A stretch of DNA of 64,000 nucleotides from Nocardioides sp. zg-1308 (GCF_013155375.1 NZ_JABJQY010000002.1:1984001-2048000); one strand, 5' to 3'. Shown: positions 26,653 to 35,073, counted from the first letter of the stretch. Notes: a model not told the origin generated them from the letters alone. Numbers and translations: made by a program.

Positions 26653-27852
26653 GTGGACACCCGGGCGATCGACGAGCCGACGGTGGCCGCCGAGCGCGTC
26701 GAGCGGGCGTGGCGCTCGATCCTGCACCGCTCCGACGAGGTGGCCGACATGATCTCGGCCCGCTTGCTGGCCCGTGATCTCGACGCCTACGCCGAGATGA
26801 GCGAGCACCTGCCCGACGACATCCGGCACTCCTGCCGCGAGCACATCCGCCGCGGACTGCAGGTGCTGTCCGGGATCGACTCCGCCAAGGCGTCGGCCGT
26901 CGAGCTGTGGCGCGAGACCGGACGGCGGCGCGCGCGCCAGGGCGTGCCCCTCGAGCTCGTCCTCAACGCCTACACGATGGGGGCGCGGGTGCTCTGGGAG
27001 GCGCTCACCGAGGCGGCCGGTCGCGCCGGTGCCGACGACGTCCCGGACACCGACCTCCTCGTGGCGGCGCGTGCGGTGTGGTCGAACCTCGACGTGCAGA
27101 GTGCCGTGCTGATCGAGGCCTACCACCGCGAGCGCGACCGGGTGCACCGCCGGGACCAGCAGCGCCAGCAGACGGTCATGGACGGGCTCGCCGACGGGCG
27201 GGGCGGCGACCCCACCTTCGCCGAGGCGGCACGCGCGGCTCTCGGCCTCGGCCCCGGCGACGCCGTCGCCTGCGTGGTGGTCATCGCCGAGCCGGGGGAC
27301 TGCGACCCCGTCGGCCGGCTCGAGGACCAGCTGCAGCGCCAGGGCATCAGCTCGCACTGGCACGTGCGCTCCGGCGTGGCCTACGGCCTCCTCTCCGGTC
27401 GCCTGCCGGACGAGCCCGGCCTCGTCGCCCTCATCGAGCCGGCGGCCGAGGGGCGGATCGCCGTCGCGTCGAGCAACGGCGTCCACGGCTTCGGCACGGC
27501 GTTCCAGCTGGCGATGCGCTCGGCACGGACGGTCCCGGTCGGCGGCGGTGTCGTCGGGGTCACCGACCGGCTGCCCGAGGTGCTGCTGGCCGGCGACTCG
27601 CACGTGACGCCGCTGCTCATCCACGAGGCGTTCGGTGCGCTGCTGGACCACCCGCAGGCCGACACCCTGCTCAAGACTCTGCGCTCGCTGCTCGCCCACG
27701 ACGGCTCGCCGACCCACGCCGCGGAGGAGCTCTACTGCCACCGCAACACCGTCATGTACCGCATCAAGCAGATCGAGCGGCTCACCGGTCGCGACCTCAC
27801 CGACCCACGCGACAAGATGCTGCTCTGGCTGGCACTGACGGCCCAGACCTGA
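26653..27852 (+). CDS. PucR/CdaR-family transcriptional regulator
   Basis: 399 residues. An N-terminal helical sensor region (about 1-170, VERAWRSILHRSDEVADMI), a central GGDEF-like domain (about 180-320) and the C-terminal PucR HTH (LLAHDGSPTHAAEELYCHRNTVMYRIKQIERLTGRDL). Regulators of this class control uptake or use of nitrogen compounds. The position divergent from the liv operon (148-base gap) makes that operon the likely target. CACGGT lies 6 bases before the GTG start, without a ribosome binding site. Confidence 0.86.
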   Translation: MDTRAIDEPTVAAERVERAWRSILHRSDEVADMISARLLARDLDAYAEMSEHLPDDIRHSCREHIRRGLQVLSGIDSAKASAVELWRETGRRRARQGVPLELVLNAYTMGARVLWEALTEAAGRAGADDVPDTDLLVAARAVWSNLDVQSAVLIEAYHRERDRVHRRDQQRQQTVMDGLADGRGGDPTFAEAARAALGLGPGDAVACVVVIAEPGDCDPVGRLEDQLQRQGISSHWHVRSGVAYGLLSGRLPDEPGLVALIEPAAEGRIAVASSNGVHGFGTAFQLAMRSARTVPVGGGVVGVTDRLPEVLLAGDSHVTPLLIHEAFGALLDHPQADTLLKTLRSLLAHDGSPTHAAEELYCHRNTVMYRIKQIERLTGRDLTDPRDKMLLWLALTAQT

Positions 27853-27874
27853 GGGACCTCGTCGCGAGCCGGCT

Positions 27875-28126
27875 GTGTCGAGCCGGGCGCGCTCCACCGT
27901 CCGCGACCGGAGCGAGGTCCTCGGCGTCGGCCGCAAGCGCCGCGTCGTCACCCCGTCCCAGCGGGTCGCCCTGGCGATCCGGGACAGGGGATGCCGCACC
28001 ATTCCCGGGCGCGGCATCCTGCTCTGCTCCTACCACCACCGGATCCATGACCCGGGCCACCGGCACACGCTCACGCCCGAGAGGCGGGTGGAGCTCACCC
28101 GGATCAACGGGCGGACGTGGAGAGGT
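27875..28126 (+). pseudogene. Remnant of a DUF222/HNH endonuclease-like gene
   Basis: The frame reads EVLGVGRKRRVVTPSQRVAL then AIRDRGC, followed within a few residues by ILLCSYHHRIHDPGHRHTL. These match the pre-HNH helix and the second half of the HNH motif of the DUF222 proteins common in Nocardioidaceae. The first half, with the CxxC and the first HH pair, is missing. The N-terminal 300 or so residues are also absent, there is no ribosome binding site, and the frame runs on into the next gene. This is a deleted fossil. Confidence 0.7.
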
Positions 28127-28145
28127 TGCGTGCCATCATCCAGAG

Positions 28146-29114
28146 GTGCGCGTGGTGGTGGTCGGAGCCGGGGTCAGCGGTCTGAGCTGTGCCCGCCTGC
28201 TGCTCCAGGACGGCCACGACGTCGCCGTCGTGAGCGGCGACCCGCTCGACCGCACGACCTCCTACCTCGCAGCGGCGGTGTGGTTCCCCACCGCAGCGGG
28301 ACCGGCGGACGCCGTCGCGCGCTGGAGCGCGACGACGTACGACATCCTGTCGGCGGAGGCGAGGGCCCTCGTCCCCGGCGTGGTGATGCGCGAGTCGCTC
28401 GTCCTCTACCGCGATGCGCGCGACCCCGCGCGTCCCGAGCCTGCGTGGGCGGCAGCGGTCGGCGAGGTGCGCGAGGCGGACCCGGACGAGCTGCCTCCCG
28501 GCTATGCGCGGGGGCTGCGGTTCGCCGTTCCCCTGGTGGAGATGCCGGACTACCTGCCGCACCTGCACGAGCAGGTGCTGGCAGCAGGAGCCAGCCGGGT
28601 CATGCGGCGGGTGGCACGACTGGACGACGTGCTGGACCTCGCCCCGGACGTCATCGTGAACGCGGCCGGCATGGGTGCCGGCGCGCTCGTGCACGACGAC
28701 ACCGTCTACCCCGTCCGCGGGCAGATCGTCCGGGTCACCAATCCCGGCCTGACGCTCTCCGTCCGCGACGAGCAGCACCCCGGCGGTCGGGCGTACGTGC
28801 ACCCCCGGTCCGCGGACTGCATCCTCGGTGGGACGCTGGACGTCGGCAGCTGGAGCACCGAGCCGGACCCTGCCGAGACCGCGGCGATCCTCCGACGGTG
28901 CACCGACATCGCCCCCGGACTGGCGGGCGCAGAGGTCATCGACACAGTCGTGGGCCTGCGACCTGGGCGACCGGAGGTCCGGGTCGAGCTGGTCGAGGAC
29001 TCGATGGAGGTGCCGGTCGTGCACAACTACGGCCACGGCGGCTCGGGGATCACGATCGGGTGGGGCTGTGCGCGCGAGGTGGCCGCACTGGTGGCGGAGG
29101 TTGCCGGGGACTAG
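28146..29114 (+). CDS. D-amino-acid oxidase-like FAD enzyme
   Basis: 322 residues, like the DAO/D-aspartate oxidase family. FAD site VVVVGAGVSGLSCARLL (GxGxxG at about 7-12), VYPVRGQIVRV, DTVVGLRPGRPEVR and the closing HNYGHGGSGITIGWGCA are diagnostic. It should oxidise D-amino acids to 2-oxo acids with release of H2O2 and ammonia. CATCAT stands 6 bases before the GTG at 28146, and no ribosome binding site is seen. The gene abuts the HNH remnant and lies downstream of the PucR regulator. Confidence 0.88.
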   Translation: MRVVVVGAGVSGLSCARLLLQDGHDVAVVSGDPLDRTTSYLAAAVWFPTAAGPADAVARWSATTYDILSAEARALVPGVVMRESLVLYRDARDPARPEPAWAAAVGEVREADPDELPPGYARGLRFAVPLVEMPDYLPHLHEQVLAAGASRVMRRVARLDDVLDLAPDVIVNAAGMGAGALVHDDTVYPVRGQIVRVTNPGLTLSVRDEQHPGGRAYVHPRSADCILGGTLDVGSWSTEPDPAETAAILRRCTDIAPGLAGAEVIDTVVGLRPGRPEVRVELVEDSMEVPVVHNYGHGGSGITIGWGCAREVAALVAEVAGD

Positions 29115-29141
29115 CCCCCCAGCCCTGTCAGGAGACGTCGC

Positions 29142-29858
29142 TCACGACCCCAGGGCAGCAAGGATCCGCTCGTAGCGCGCCTGCGGGTCCAGGGCCAGTC
29201 CGGACTTCACGAACCGCGCCCAGTCGTCGGCCAGCACCTCCTGCACGCCCGACTCGACGGCATCGAGGCCGGCGTTCGCCAGGTCCGCGGGCGAGATCTT
29301 CGGGGCGTCGACGCCCTTGGCCATGTCGGTGTCCACGAGCCCCATGTGGACGCCGACGACGTGCGTCCCCTGCCCGGCGAGCTCGAGCCGGGTGCTGTCG
29401 GTCAGGGCCCACGCCGCAGCCTTCGAGGCGGCGTACGCACCCGCGCCGGGCAGGGTGAACCACGACAGCGCCGACACCACGTTGACGATCGCCCCTCCTC
29501 CGTTCGTCGCGAGGATCGGGGCGAACGCGCGCGTCATCAGCAGCGGACCGTAGAAGTTGGTGTCCATCTCGCGCCGGATCGTCGACTCGTCCCCGCTCAC
29601 GAGCGGGGTGCCGGTCGAGACGCCCGCGTTGTTGACGAGCACGTCGACGTCGGTCGCGACCGCCGCCGCCGCGTCGACCTGGGCCGCGTCGGTGACGTCG
29701 AGCTCGAGCGCGTGGACGCCTCCGGCGTCGATGGCGCTGGCGTTGCGGCTGGCCGCGTAGATCTTGGCCGCTCCGCGTGCCTTGAGCTGCTCGACGAACT
29801 CCGCGCCGATGCCGCGGTTCGCGCCGGTGACGAGCACGACTGCGCCGTTGATGTCCAT
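29142..29858 (-). CDS. Short-chain dehydrogenase/reductase
   Basis: 238 residues, a classical SDR. Cofactor site LVTGANRGIGAEF, VLVNNAGVSTG, and the catalytic Ser-Tyr-Lys in NVVSALSWFTLPGAGAYAASKAA (serine, then Y-x-x-x-K). The substrate is unknown. The ATG at 29858 is preferred over two upstream starts because it fits the family N-terminus (DINGAVVLVTGANRG). It is divergent from a TetR repressor gene, which probably controls it through the shared repeats. Confidence 0.9.
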   Translation of the reverse strand: MDINGAVVLVTGANRGIGAEFVEQLKARGAAKIYAASRNASAIDAGGVHALELDVTDAAQVDAAAAVATDVDVLVNNAGVSTGTPLVSGDESTIRREMDTNFYGPLLMTRAFAPILATNGGGAIVNVVSALSWFTLPGAGAYAASKAAAWALTDSTRLELAGQGTHVVGVHMGLVDTDMAKGVDAPKISPADLANAGLDAVESGVQEVLADDWARFVKSGLALDPQARYERILAALGS

Positions 29859-29866
29859 GGAGATCC

Positions 29867-29924
29867 ATTCCGTAGTGGTCACTATTGATTGCCGACCGCG
29901 ACCGTAGCACATTCCGTAGTGATC
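29867..29924. promoter_or_regulatory. Repeated operator between the SDR and TetR genes
   Basis: ATTCCGTAGTGGTC (29867-29880) recurs as ATTCCGTAGTGATC (29911-29924), 44 bases apart. The first copy extends into the near-palindrome TAGTG-GT-CACTA (29873-29884). One copy lies close to each start codon, as expected for a repressor that controls its own gene and the SDR gene. Confidence 0.6.
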
Positions 29925-29931
29925 GATACGT

Positions 29932-29937
29932 TACGAT
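29932..29937 (+). promoter_or_regulatory. -10 box for the leaderless TetR transcript
   Basis: TACGAT is 7 bases before the ATG at 29945 and overlaps an earlier in-frame ATG at 29936. It therefore argues for 29945 as the true start. Confidence 0.5.
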
Positions 29938-29944
29938 GGTTCCC

Positions 29945-30532
29945 ATGGCCGGCCGTCCACGGAGCTTCGATCGCGAGGCAGCGTTGGCGGTCGCCGTCCG
30001 GGAGTTCTGGCGAGCGGGCTTCGACCGGACGTCCGTGGCCACGCTGACCGCGGCGATGGGCGTGACGCCTCCGAGCCTCTACGCCGCCTTCGGCGACAAG
30101 GTCCGCCTGTTCGACGAGGCGTCGACGGTCTACTTCGAGCGCACCCGCGAGGCGGTCGAGCGCGCCCTCGCGCTGCCGTCCGCGCACGACGCGGTCGCCC
30201 AGGTCCTGCGGGACACCGCCCGCGCCCACACCGGTGCCGCGACGCCTCCCGGGTGCCTCATGCTGACCGAGCCGCGTCTCGACGCGCAGCGCGAGGTCCT
30301 CCGCCAGCGACTCGAGGACCGCCTGGAGCAGGGAGTGCGGGACGGGGACCTTCCCCCCGGGACCGACGCCGGGCACCTCGCGTCGTTCGTCGTGGCCGTC
30401 CTCCGCGGCATGTCCGGCTGCGCCCGCGACGGCGGCACCACCGAGGACCTGCTCGGCATCGCCGAGACGGCACTGGCGGCGCTGCCGGCACCGGTCGGCC
30501 CACACGACGCCGGAGCGTCCGCGGGGGAGTGA
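29945..30532 (+). CDS. TetR/AcrR-family repressor
   Basis: 195 residues. HTH at about 10-55: GRPRSFDREAALAVAVREFW, FDRTSVATLTAAMGVTPPSL and YAAFGDKVRLFDEA. The ligand-binding half contains GCLMLTEP, typical of a TetR group that regulates nearby oxidoreductases. The ligand is unknown. It is divergent from the SDR gene with repeat operators in between. Confidence 0.9.
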   Translation: MAGRPRSFDREAALAVAVREFWRAGFDRTSVATLTAAMGVTPPSLYAAFGDKVRLFDEASTVYFERTREAVERALALPSAHDAVAQVLRDTARAHTGAATPPGCLMLTEPRLDAQREVLRQRLEDRLEQGVRDGDLPPGTDAGHLASFVVAVLRGMSGCARDGGTTEDLLGIAETALAALPAPVGPHDAGASAGE

Positions 30533-30550
30533 GGCAGACCTCCGGTGGGC

Positions 30551-31213
30551 CTACGGCGCCAGGAGGCGCCAGCTGCCCTCGGAGACGACCTCCACGGCCT
30601 CGCCGTCGACGCTGATCGCCGTCTGGTCGTCGATGACGTAGGCCGGGCCGTCGATCCCGTCGGCCCAGCGCTCGGCGTCGGCCATCGTGTTCTCCGGGAA
30701 GACGTCGAGGTGCGGGAAGATCGAGAAGTCGACGACCCCGAGGGTGCGGTCGTCCGGCGCCGACGCCCACTCGACGAAGTCGGTGCCGATGCGAGGGGTC
30801 AGCACCATGCTGCCGGCGCTGACGCCCACCCAGACCGTGTCGGTGAGCTCCGGGAGGAGGTCGGCCAGGCCGGACTCACGCATCCAGTGGCACAGGTAGG
30901 TGGCGTCGCCGCCGTCGACCAGCAGCACGTCGGCCTCCCGCACCCACGGCACCCACCGATCAGCGCCGACCGTGGGCAGCGCCGACAGCTCGAGCAGCCC
31001 CAGCGCCTTCCACCCGAGCGCCGCCAGGCCACCGTGCGGCGGCTCGCCCGTCACGGAGTTCCGGGCCGAGACCGGCCCGCACATCGGATGTCCCCACTGC
31101 GCCGTCGGGATGCAGAGCGCGGTGGCCTCGGTCGTCGGCCCGCCCAGCAGCCCGACCAGCGCCGCGTGGATGCTGGGGTTGGTCACCCCGCCGGACGTGA
31201 GCAACAGCTTCAT
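30551..31213 (-). CDS. Peptidase E-like (S51 family) protein
   Basis: 220 residues with a type 1 glutamine-amidotransferase-like fold. The strand-turn-helix carrying the nucleophile reads VWVGVSAGSMVL, and VLLVDGGDATYLCHWM is the preceding motif. HLDVFPENTMAD supplies a likely catalytic histidine. S51 peptidases cleave Asp-X dipeptides or act on cyanophycin products; which applies here is unclear. A GGGGAGG box precedes the ATG. It is convergent with the TetR gene (18-base gap). Confidence 0.75.
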   Translation of the reverse strand: MKLLLTSGGVTNPSIHAALVGLLGGPTTEATALCIPTAQWGHPMCGPVSARNSVTGEPPHGGLAALGWKALGLLELSALPTVGADRWVPWVREADVLLVDGGDATYLCHWMRESGLADLLPELTDTVWVGVSAGSMVLTPRIGTDFVEWASAPDDRTLGVVDFSIFPHLDVFPENTMADAERWADGIDGPAYVIDDQTAISVDGEAVEVVSEGSWRLLAP

Positions 31214-31303
31214 GGAGCCTCCCCGGTCAGTCGGTGTCCCGCCGGGCGGGACGGAGCGCCGCTTCGTGCGAGGAGGCTACGCCGGACGCACGCTCGGTCG
31301 ACA

Positions 31304-31336
31304 GCATCAGGGCGGCATCAGGGCGGCATCAGGGCG
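31304..31336. repeat. Three perfect 11-bp tandem repeats at a promoter
   Basis: GCATCAGGGCG is present three times without a mismatch (31304-31314, 31315-31325, 31326-31336). The array ends exactly where the -10 hexamer of the following gene begins, so it covers the spacer and -35 positions. Confidence 0.9.
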
Positions 31337-31342
31337 TACGGT
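31337..31342 (+). promoter_or_regulatory. -10 box for the leaderless VOC-protein transcript
   Basis: TACGGT is 6 bases before the ATG at 31349 and directly follows the 11-bp repeat array. No ribosome binding site is present. Confidence 0.5.
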
Positions 31343-31348
31343 GCCGGG

Positions 31349-31741
31349 ATGGCCTCGCGTCCCGCGCCCTTCCACATCGCCCCGGTCATCGCCGTGACCG
31401 ACCTCGACCGCGCCCGGTCCTTCTACGAGGACCAGCTGGGGCTGGAGGGCAGCCCCGCGCCGGGAGGGGGCTGGGTGCTCGCGGGCGACCACGGCACGGT
31501 GCTGAACCTGCTGCCCGACGTCGCGGACGCCGGATCGGCGAGCTGGCCGGTCGCCACCATCCGCGTCGACGACGTCCACGCGACCGTCCGCACCCTGCGC
31601 GAGCGCGGCGTGTCGTTCCTCGGTCCCGACGACCTGCCGTTCGACCTCGACGACGACCTCGTCTCGGTCGGCCAGGACGGCCTGGCGGTGGCGTGGATGC
31701 GAGACCCCGACGGGTCGGTCCTGACGGTGTTCTCGAGCTAG
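31349..31741 (+). CDS. VOC (glyoxalase/bleomycin-resistance fold) protein
   Basis: 130 residues, two beta-alpha-beta-beta-beta modules: PVIAVTDLDRARSFYEDQLGL and TIRVDDVHATVRTLRERGVSF, ending with WMRDPDGSVLTVF. VOC proteins are metal-dependent lyases, isomerases or drug-binding proteins; ligands and substrate cannot be fixed from sequence. It ends 6 bases before the convergent regulator gene. Confidence 0.85.
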   Translation: MASRPAPFHIAPVIAVTDLDRARSFYEDQLGLEGSPAPGGGWVLAGDHGTVLNLLPDVADAGSASWPVATIRVDDVHATVRTLRERGVSFLGPDDLPFDLDDDLVSVGQDGLAVAWMRDPDGSVLTVFSS

Positions 31742-31747
31742 GGGCGC

Positions 31748-32311
31748 TCAGTCCTCGACCGGCAGCGCCGGGTGGTCCGTGGGATAGATGCCGACCGCGA
31801 ACCCGTAGACGGTGTCGCCGGACCTCGGTGCCTGGTCGAACTCGGCGACCAGCTCGGCCATCCTCTCCCAGAAGGCGGAGGCCTGGTCCTCGGAGATGCG
31901 GGCGTGACGGATGAAGCCCCACAGTCTGCCCTGCTCGAACGCCGTCGCGGACTCGCGTGCGGCCACCTCGAAGTCGTTGAAGTCCGTCGGCGCCTGCTCG
32001 CCCGCGGCCGAGGGCTCGGCCGACACGTAGAACATCCGCGCGGTGCGTCCGTAGAAGCGCTCCTCGATCGCCCGCACCCGGCGGGTCCGCACCACCCGGA
32101 GCAGCCCCTCGCGGGTGAGCACCTCGACGTGGTGGGCGACGGTGCTCTTCGGCCGCTCGAGCGCCGAGGCCAGCTCGGTGACGGTCGCCGCCCGCTCGTG
32201 GAGCAGCTGCAGGATCGTGGTGCGGAGCGGGTGCCCGATGGCCCGCACCTGAGCCGGCGTGGTCAGCGCCATCCGGTCGGCGAGCTCGTGGCCGGGCGGG
32301 TTGTCGACCAT
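31748..32311 (-). CDS. ArsR-type winged-helix regulator with extended C-terminus
   Basis: 187 residues. The winged HTH covers about residues 15-85: PAQVRAIGHPLRTTILQLL, recognition helix RPKSTVAHHVEVLTREGLL, wing VVRTRRVRAIEERFYGRTA. The C-terminal 90 residues look like the effector or dimerisation part common in this group. It is divergent from the dienelactone-hydrolase-like gene with a 64-base gap, its likely target. TAGTCT is 8 bases before the ATG. Confidence 0.85.
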   Translation of the reverse strand: MVDNPPGHELADRMALTTPAQVRAIGHPLRTTILQLLHERAATVTELASALERPKSTVAHHVEVLTREGLLRVVRTRRVRAIEERFYGRTARMFYVSAEPSAAGEQAPTDFNDFEVAARESATAFEQGRLWGFIRHARISEDQASAFWERMAELVAEFDQAPRSGDTVYGFAVGIYPTDHPALPVED

Positions 32312-32319
32312 GGCATATC

Positions 32320-32325
32320 AGACTA
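32320..32325 (-). promoter_or_regulatory. -10 box for the winged-helix regulator
   Basis: TAGTCT on the minus strand, 8 bases before the ATG at 32311. A GAACGTTC palindrome follows at 32334-32341 in the same divergent gap and may be an operator. Confidence 0.4.
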
Positions 32326-32375
32326 GCATCGTCGAACGTTCCGGAATCATGGATCATTCACCGAGGAGACAGCGC

Positions 32376-32945
32376 ATGGTCGAGGTACTGCTGCACCACC
32401 ACATCCAGGGCCTGACCGACGGGGTCAGGGCGTTCGCCGACGAGCTGCGGGCCGCCGGTCACACCGTGCACACCCCGGACCTGTTCGACGGCCGGACGTT
32501 CGACAGCATCGAGGACGGCTTCGCGTACGCCCGCTCCGCCGGTCTCGACGCCATCCGCGAGCGCGGTGCAGCCGCTGCGGACGACCTCGGTCCCGACCTC
32601 GTCCACGCCGGGTTCTCCTTCGGGGTGACCATCGCCCAGCGGCTCGCGCAGACCCGTCCCGGTGCGCGTGGCGCCCTGCTCGTCTACTCGTGCCTCCCGG
32701 TCTCCGAGTTCGGCGATGCGTGGCCGGAGGGCGTGCCGGTGCAGGTCCACGGCAAGGAGGACGACGAGTTCTTCGACGAGGACCTGCCGGCGGCGCGCGA
32801 GCTCGTCGCCTCCACCCCCGCCGCGGAGCTGTTCGTCTACCCCGGCGACCAGCACCTGTTCGCCGACTCCTCGCTCGACGCGTACGACCCCGAGGCGTCG
32901 GCGCTGCTGGTGCAGCGCGTGCTCGCGTTCCTCGCGTCCGTCTGA
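32376..32945 (+). CDS. Dienelactone hydrolase family protein
   Basis: 189 residues, an alpha/beta hydrolase of the DLH type. HHIQGLTDGVRAFADELRAAGH opens the protein. The nucleophile elbow is HAGFSFGVTIAQ with serine in place of the usual cysteine, the acid is in VHGKEDDEFF, and the base in YPGDQHLFADSS. GAGGAG at 32363-32368 supports the ATG at 32376; an ATG at 32349 is less likely. The substrate is unknown. It is probably controlled by the divergent winged-helix regulator. Confidence 0.85.
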   Translation: MVEVLLHHHIQGLTDGVRAFADELRAAGHTVHTPDLFDGRTFDSIEDGFAYARSAGLDAIRERGAAAADDLGPDLVHAGFSFGVTIAQRLAQTRPGARGALLVYSCLPVSEFGDAWPEGVPVQVHGKEDDEFFDEDLPAARELVASTPAAELFVYPGDQHLFADSSLDAYDPEASALLVQRVLAFLASV

Positions 32946-32978
32946 CCGGGCCGGCGAGGGTGCAGGCATGATCGGTCC

Positions 32979-33764
32979 ATGACCACGCGCCGCGGACTCT
33001 TCGTCGCCCCGTTCGACGCGCTCGCCGACCCGCGGGTGGTCGGCGACCTGGCTGCTGCCGCGGAGGAGGCCGGCTGGGACGGCTTCTTCGTCTGGGACCA
33101 CCTGCAGTACGGCGAGCGGGTCGCCGCCGTCGCGGATCCGTGGACCTGCTGCGCCGCCGTCGCCCTGCGGACCGAGCGGCTGGTCCTCGGGCCGATGGTG
33201 ACCCCGCTCGCCAGGCGTCGGCCGCAGGTCCTCGCCCGGCAGGCGGCCAGCCTGGCGGTGCTCTCGGGTGGCCGGTTCGTGCTGGGCCTCGGGCTCGGCG
33301 ACGACTGGGTCGGGGAGTTCAGCGCCTTCGGCGACGAGCCGGATCCCAAGCGGCGGGGGCGGATGCTCGACGAGGGGCTCGAGGTCCTGACGGGGCTGCT
33401 CGCGGGCGAGCCGGTCGACCACGACGGCGAGCACTACGTCGCCCGGGACGTGCGGTTCCGTCCGGCACCGTCCGTGCCGATCTGGCTCGCCGGGCGGTTC
33501 GGCAACCGCGCGCCGGTGCGGCGGGCCGCGCGGCACGACGGCTTCTTCGTCATCGGCCTCGAGGGTCCGGACGACCTCGACGCGGTCACCTCCGGTCTCG
33601 CCGTGCACGACCCGCCGCCCGGCTTCGAGGTGGTGGTCGACCTGCGACCGGAGCAGGACGTCGCGCCCTGGCTCGACCGGGGCGCGTCGTGGGTGCTCAC
33701 CCGGATCGGGCCCTACGACCTCGACCTCGACGAGGCACGCCGGGTCATCGACGCTGGTCCGTGA
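32979..33764 (+). CDS. LLM-class flavin-dependent oxidoreductase
   Basis: 261 residues, luciferase-like TIM barrel that uses reduced FMN or F420. GLFVAPFDALADPRVV, WDGFFVWDHLQYG, TERLVLGPMVTPLARRRP and SGGRFVLGLGLGDDW are family motifs. An F420-dependent reductase is plausible in an actinobacterium but not shown. CATGAT lies 6 bases before the ATG. Its last 20 bases overlap the convergent gene. Confidence 0.86.
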   Translation: MTTRRGLFVAPFDALADPRVVGDLAAAAEEAGWDGFFVWDHLQYGERVAAVADPWTCCAAVALRTERLVLGPMVTPLARRRPQVLARQAASLAVLSGGRFVLGLGLGDDWVGEFSAFGDEPDPKRRGRMLDEGLEVLTGLLAGEPVDHDGEHYVARDVRFRPAPSVPIWLAGRFGNRAPVRRAARHDGFFVIGLEGPDDLDAVTSGLAVHDPPPGFEVVVDLRPEQDVAPWLDRGASWVLTRIGPYDLDLDEARRVIDAGP

Positions 33765-35061
33765 GCTGCCGGACGTCCGTCGCCGGACGCGGCGACGGGG
33801 ACGGGTGCCGGGTCGACCCGCGTCGGGACCGCCGGCGCAGGGCGGACCGGGCCACGAGCCAGGCGACCAGGCCGACCAGGAGCACCAGGCAGCCGCGCAG
33901 CGCGAGGGGCCACGGACCGCGGTCGACCTCCGTCGGGCGCACCACGCGCAGGTCGTCCACGGTGGCCGACGCCAGCTGGAACCGGCCGACGCCGAAGCTC
34001 CCGAGGTCGGTGAGGCGCATCAGCGGAGCGGGTGCGGACCCGTCGAGCGGGACGCCCGACAGCGTCAGCGTGTCCGAGCCGCAGCAGGGGTCGTCGTTCT
34101 CCGTGTCGAGGAGCACCACCACCTCCTCGGGCCCGCTCCAGCCGAGGACGCGTCCCGGGCCGGCGAGGGACAGCGGCAGCGGTGCGGGGACCTCGGCGCC
34201 CGCGTCCGCGACGTCCACGAACGTCAGCCCCGTGGGCCGGCCGGGGGACTCGCCCGGTGCCCCGGGGTCGGGTCGCGTGGTCGTGGTGGCGAGCAGCCGT
34301 CCGTCGGGCGACCAGGCGGCAGGCCCGGCCAGCACGCCGTCCGCCTCGACGTCGCGTCGCGCCCTGGTGCCGAGGTCGACCACGGAGATGCGAGCCGCGG
34401 TGCCGGTCCGCTCGACCGCCAGCTCCGAGCCGTCGGGGGAGAAGGCGGCTGCGACGGCCGTCCGCTCCTCCAGCACCGTGGTGCTGTCGTCCGTGAGGTC
34501 GAGCAGCCCGACGTCGCCGGTGATCCGTCCGCCGGAGTAGGGGCTCGTCGGCTCCGGGGACAGCAGGTGCGCCACCGTGCGGCCGTCGCTCGACCACGCG
34601 ACCGGTACGACGCTGCGGCCGGCCGGCAGCGCGTGCTCGGTGGTCTCGCCGGTGACCAGGTCGACGACGACCACGTCGGGACGGTCGGTGTCGTGGTCAC
34701 CCACGGCGACCTTGGTGCCGTCGGGGGACAGGAGCATCGGTGCCGGGTCGCCCTGCGTCTCGGCGCCCGCACGGCGCTCGGCGACGTCGACGCGACGGTA
34801 GGTGTCGCCGCCCGCTCCCAGCACCACTGCCTGCGGCGAGTCGAGGAGCTCGACGCCGAAGCCGTGCTGGTAGAGCGCCACGGCCGCTCCGGGCGCGGAG
34901 TCCGACACCCGACCCGTGAGGTGCGAGTAGCCCGCGAGCTCCGCGGGGACCGCGACCGCGCCGGGGTCGGTGGTGGCCGGTCCGGACCGGCCGGTGAGGG
35001 CGAGGACGAGGGCGGCGGAGCCGAGGCCGATGACCGCGGCCGCCCCACCCACGATGCGCAT
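33745..35061 (-). CDS. Membrane-anchored WD40/TolB-like beta-propeller protein
   Basis: 438 residues. An N-terminal membrane segment (about 4-23), a large extracellular domain, then a C-terminal membrane segment (about 385-408) and a basic tail. Repeats of the type MLLSPDGTKVAVGD, VAWSSDGRTVAHL, AAFSPDGSELAVER and AAWSPDGRLLATT indicate beta-propeller blades. No enzyme motif is seen; a sensing or scaffold role is a guess. It overlaps the convergent LLM gene by 20 bases. TAGAGT is 6 bases before the ATG. Confidence 0.68.
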   Translation of the reverse strand: MRIVGGAAAVIGLGSAALVLALTGRSGPATTDPGAVAVPAELAGYSHLTGRVSDSAPGAAVALYQHGFGVELLDSPQAVVLGAGGDTYRRVDVAERRAGAETQGDPAPMLLSPDGTKVAVGDHDTDRPDVVVVDLVTGETTEHALPAGRSVVPVAWSSDGRTVAHLLSPEPTSPYSGGRITGDVGLLDLTDDSTTVLEERTAVAAAFSPDGSELAVERTGTAARISVVDLGTRARRDVEADGVLAGPAAWSPDGRLLATTTTRPDPGAPGESPGRPTGLTFVDVADAGAEVPAPLPLSLAGPGRVLGWSGPEEVVVLLDTENDDPCCGSDTLTLSGVPLDGSAPAPLMRLTDLGSFGVGRFQLASATVDDLRVVRPTEVDRGPWPLALRGCLVLLVGLVAWLVARSALRRRSRRGSTRHPSPSPRPATDVRQLTDQRR

Positions 35062-35067
35062 GCGCCG

Positions 35068-35073
35068 ACTCTA
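35068..35073 (-). promoter_or_regulatory. -10 box for the leaderless beta-propeller gene
   Basis: TAGAGT on the minus strand, 6 bases before the ATG at 35061, with no ribosome binding site between. Confidence 0.45.

Noticed and set aside
27875..29114. HNH remnant and D-amino-acid oxidase as one fusion gene
   Set aside because: The HNH frame (27875) and the oxidase frame (28146) differ, and the oxidase has its own start with a -10-like box.
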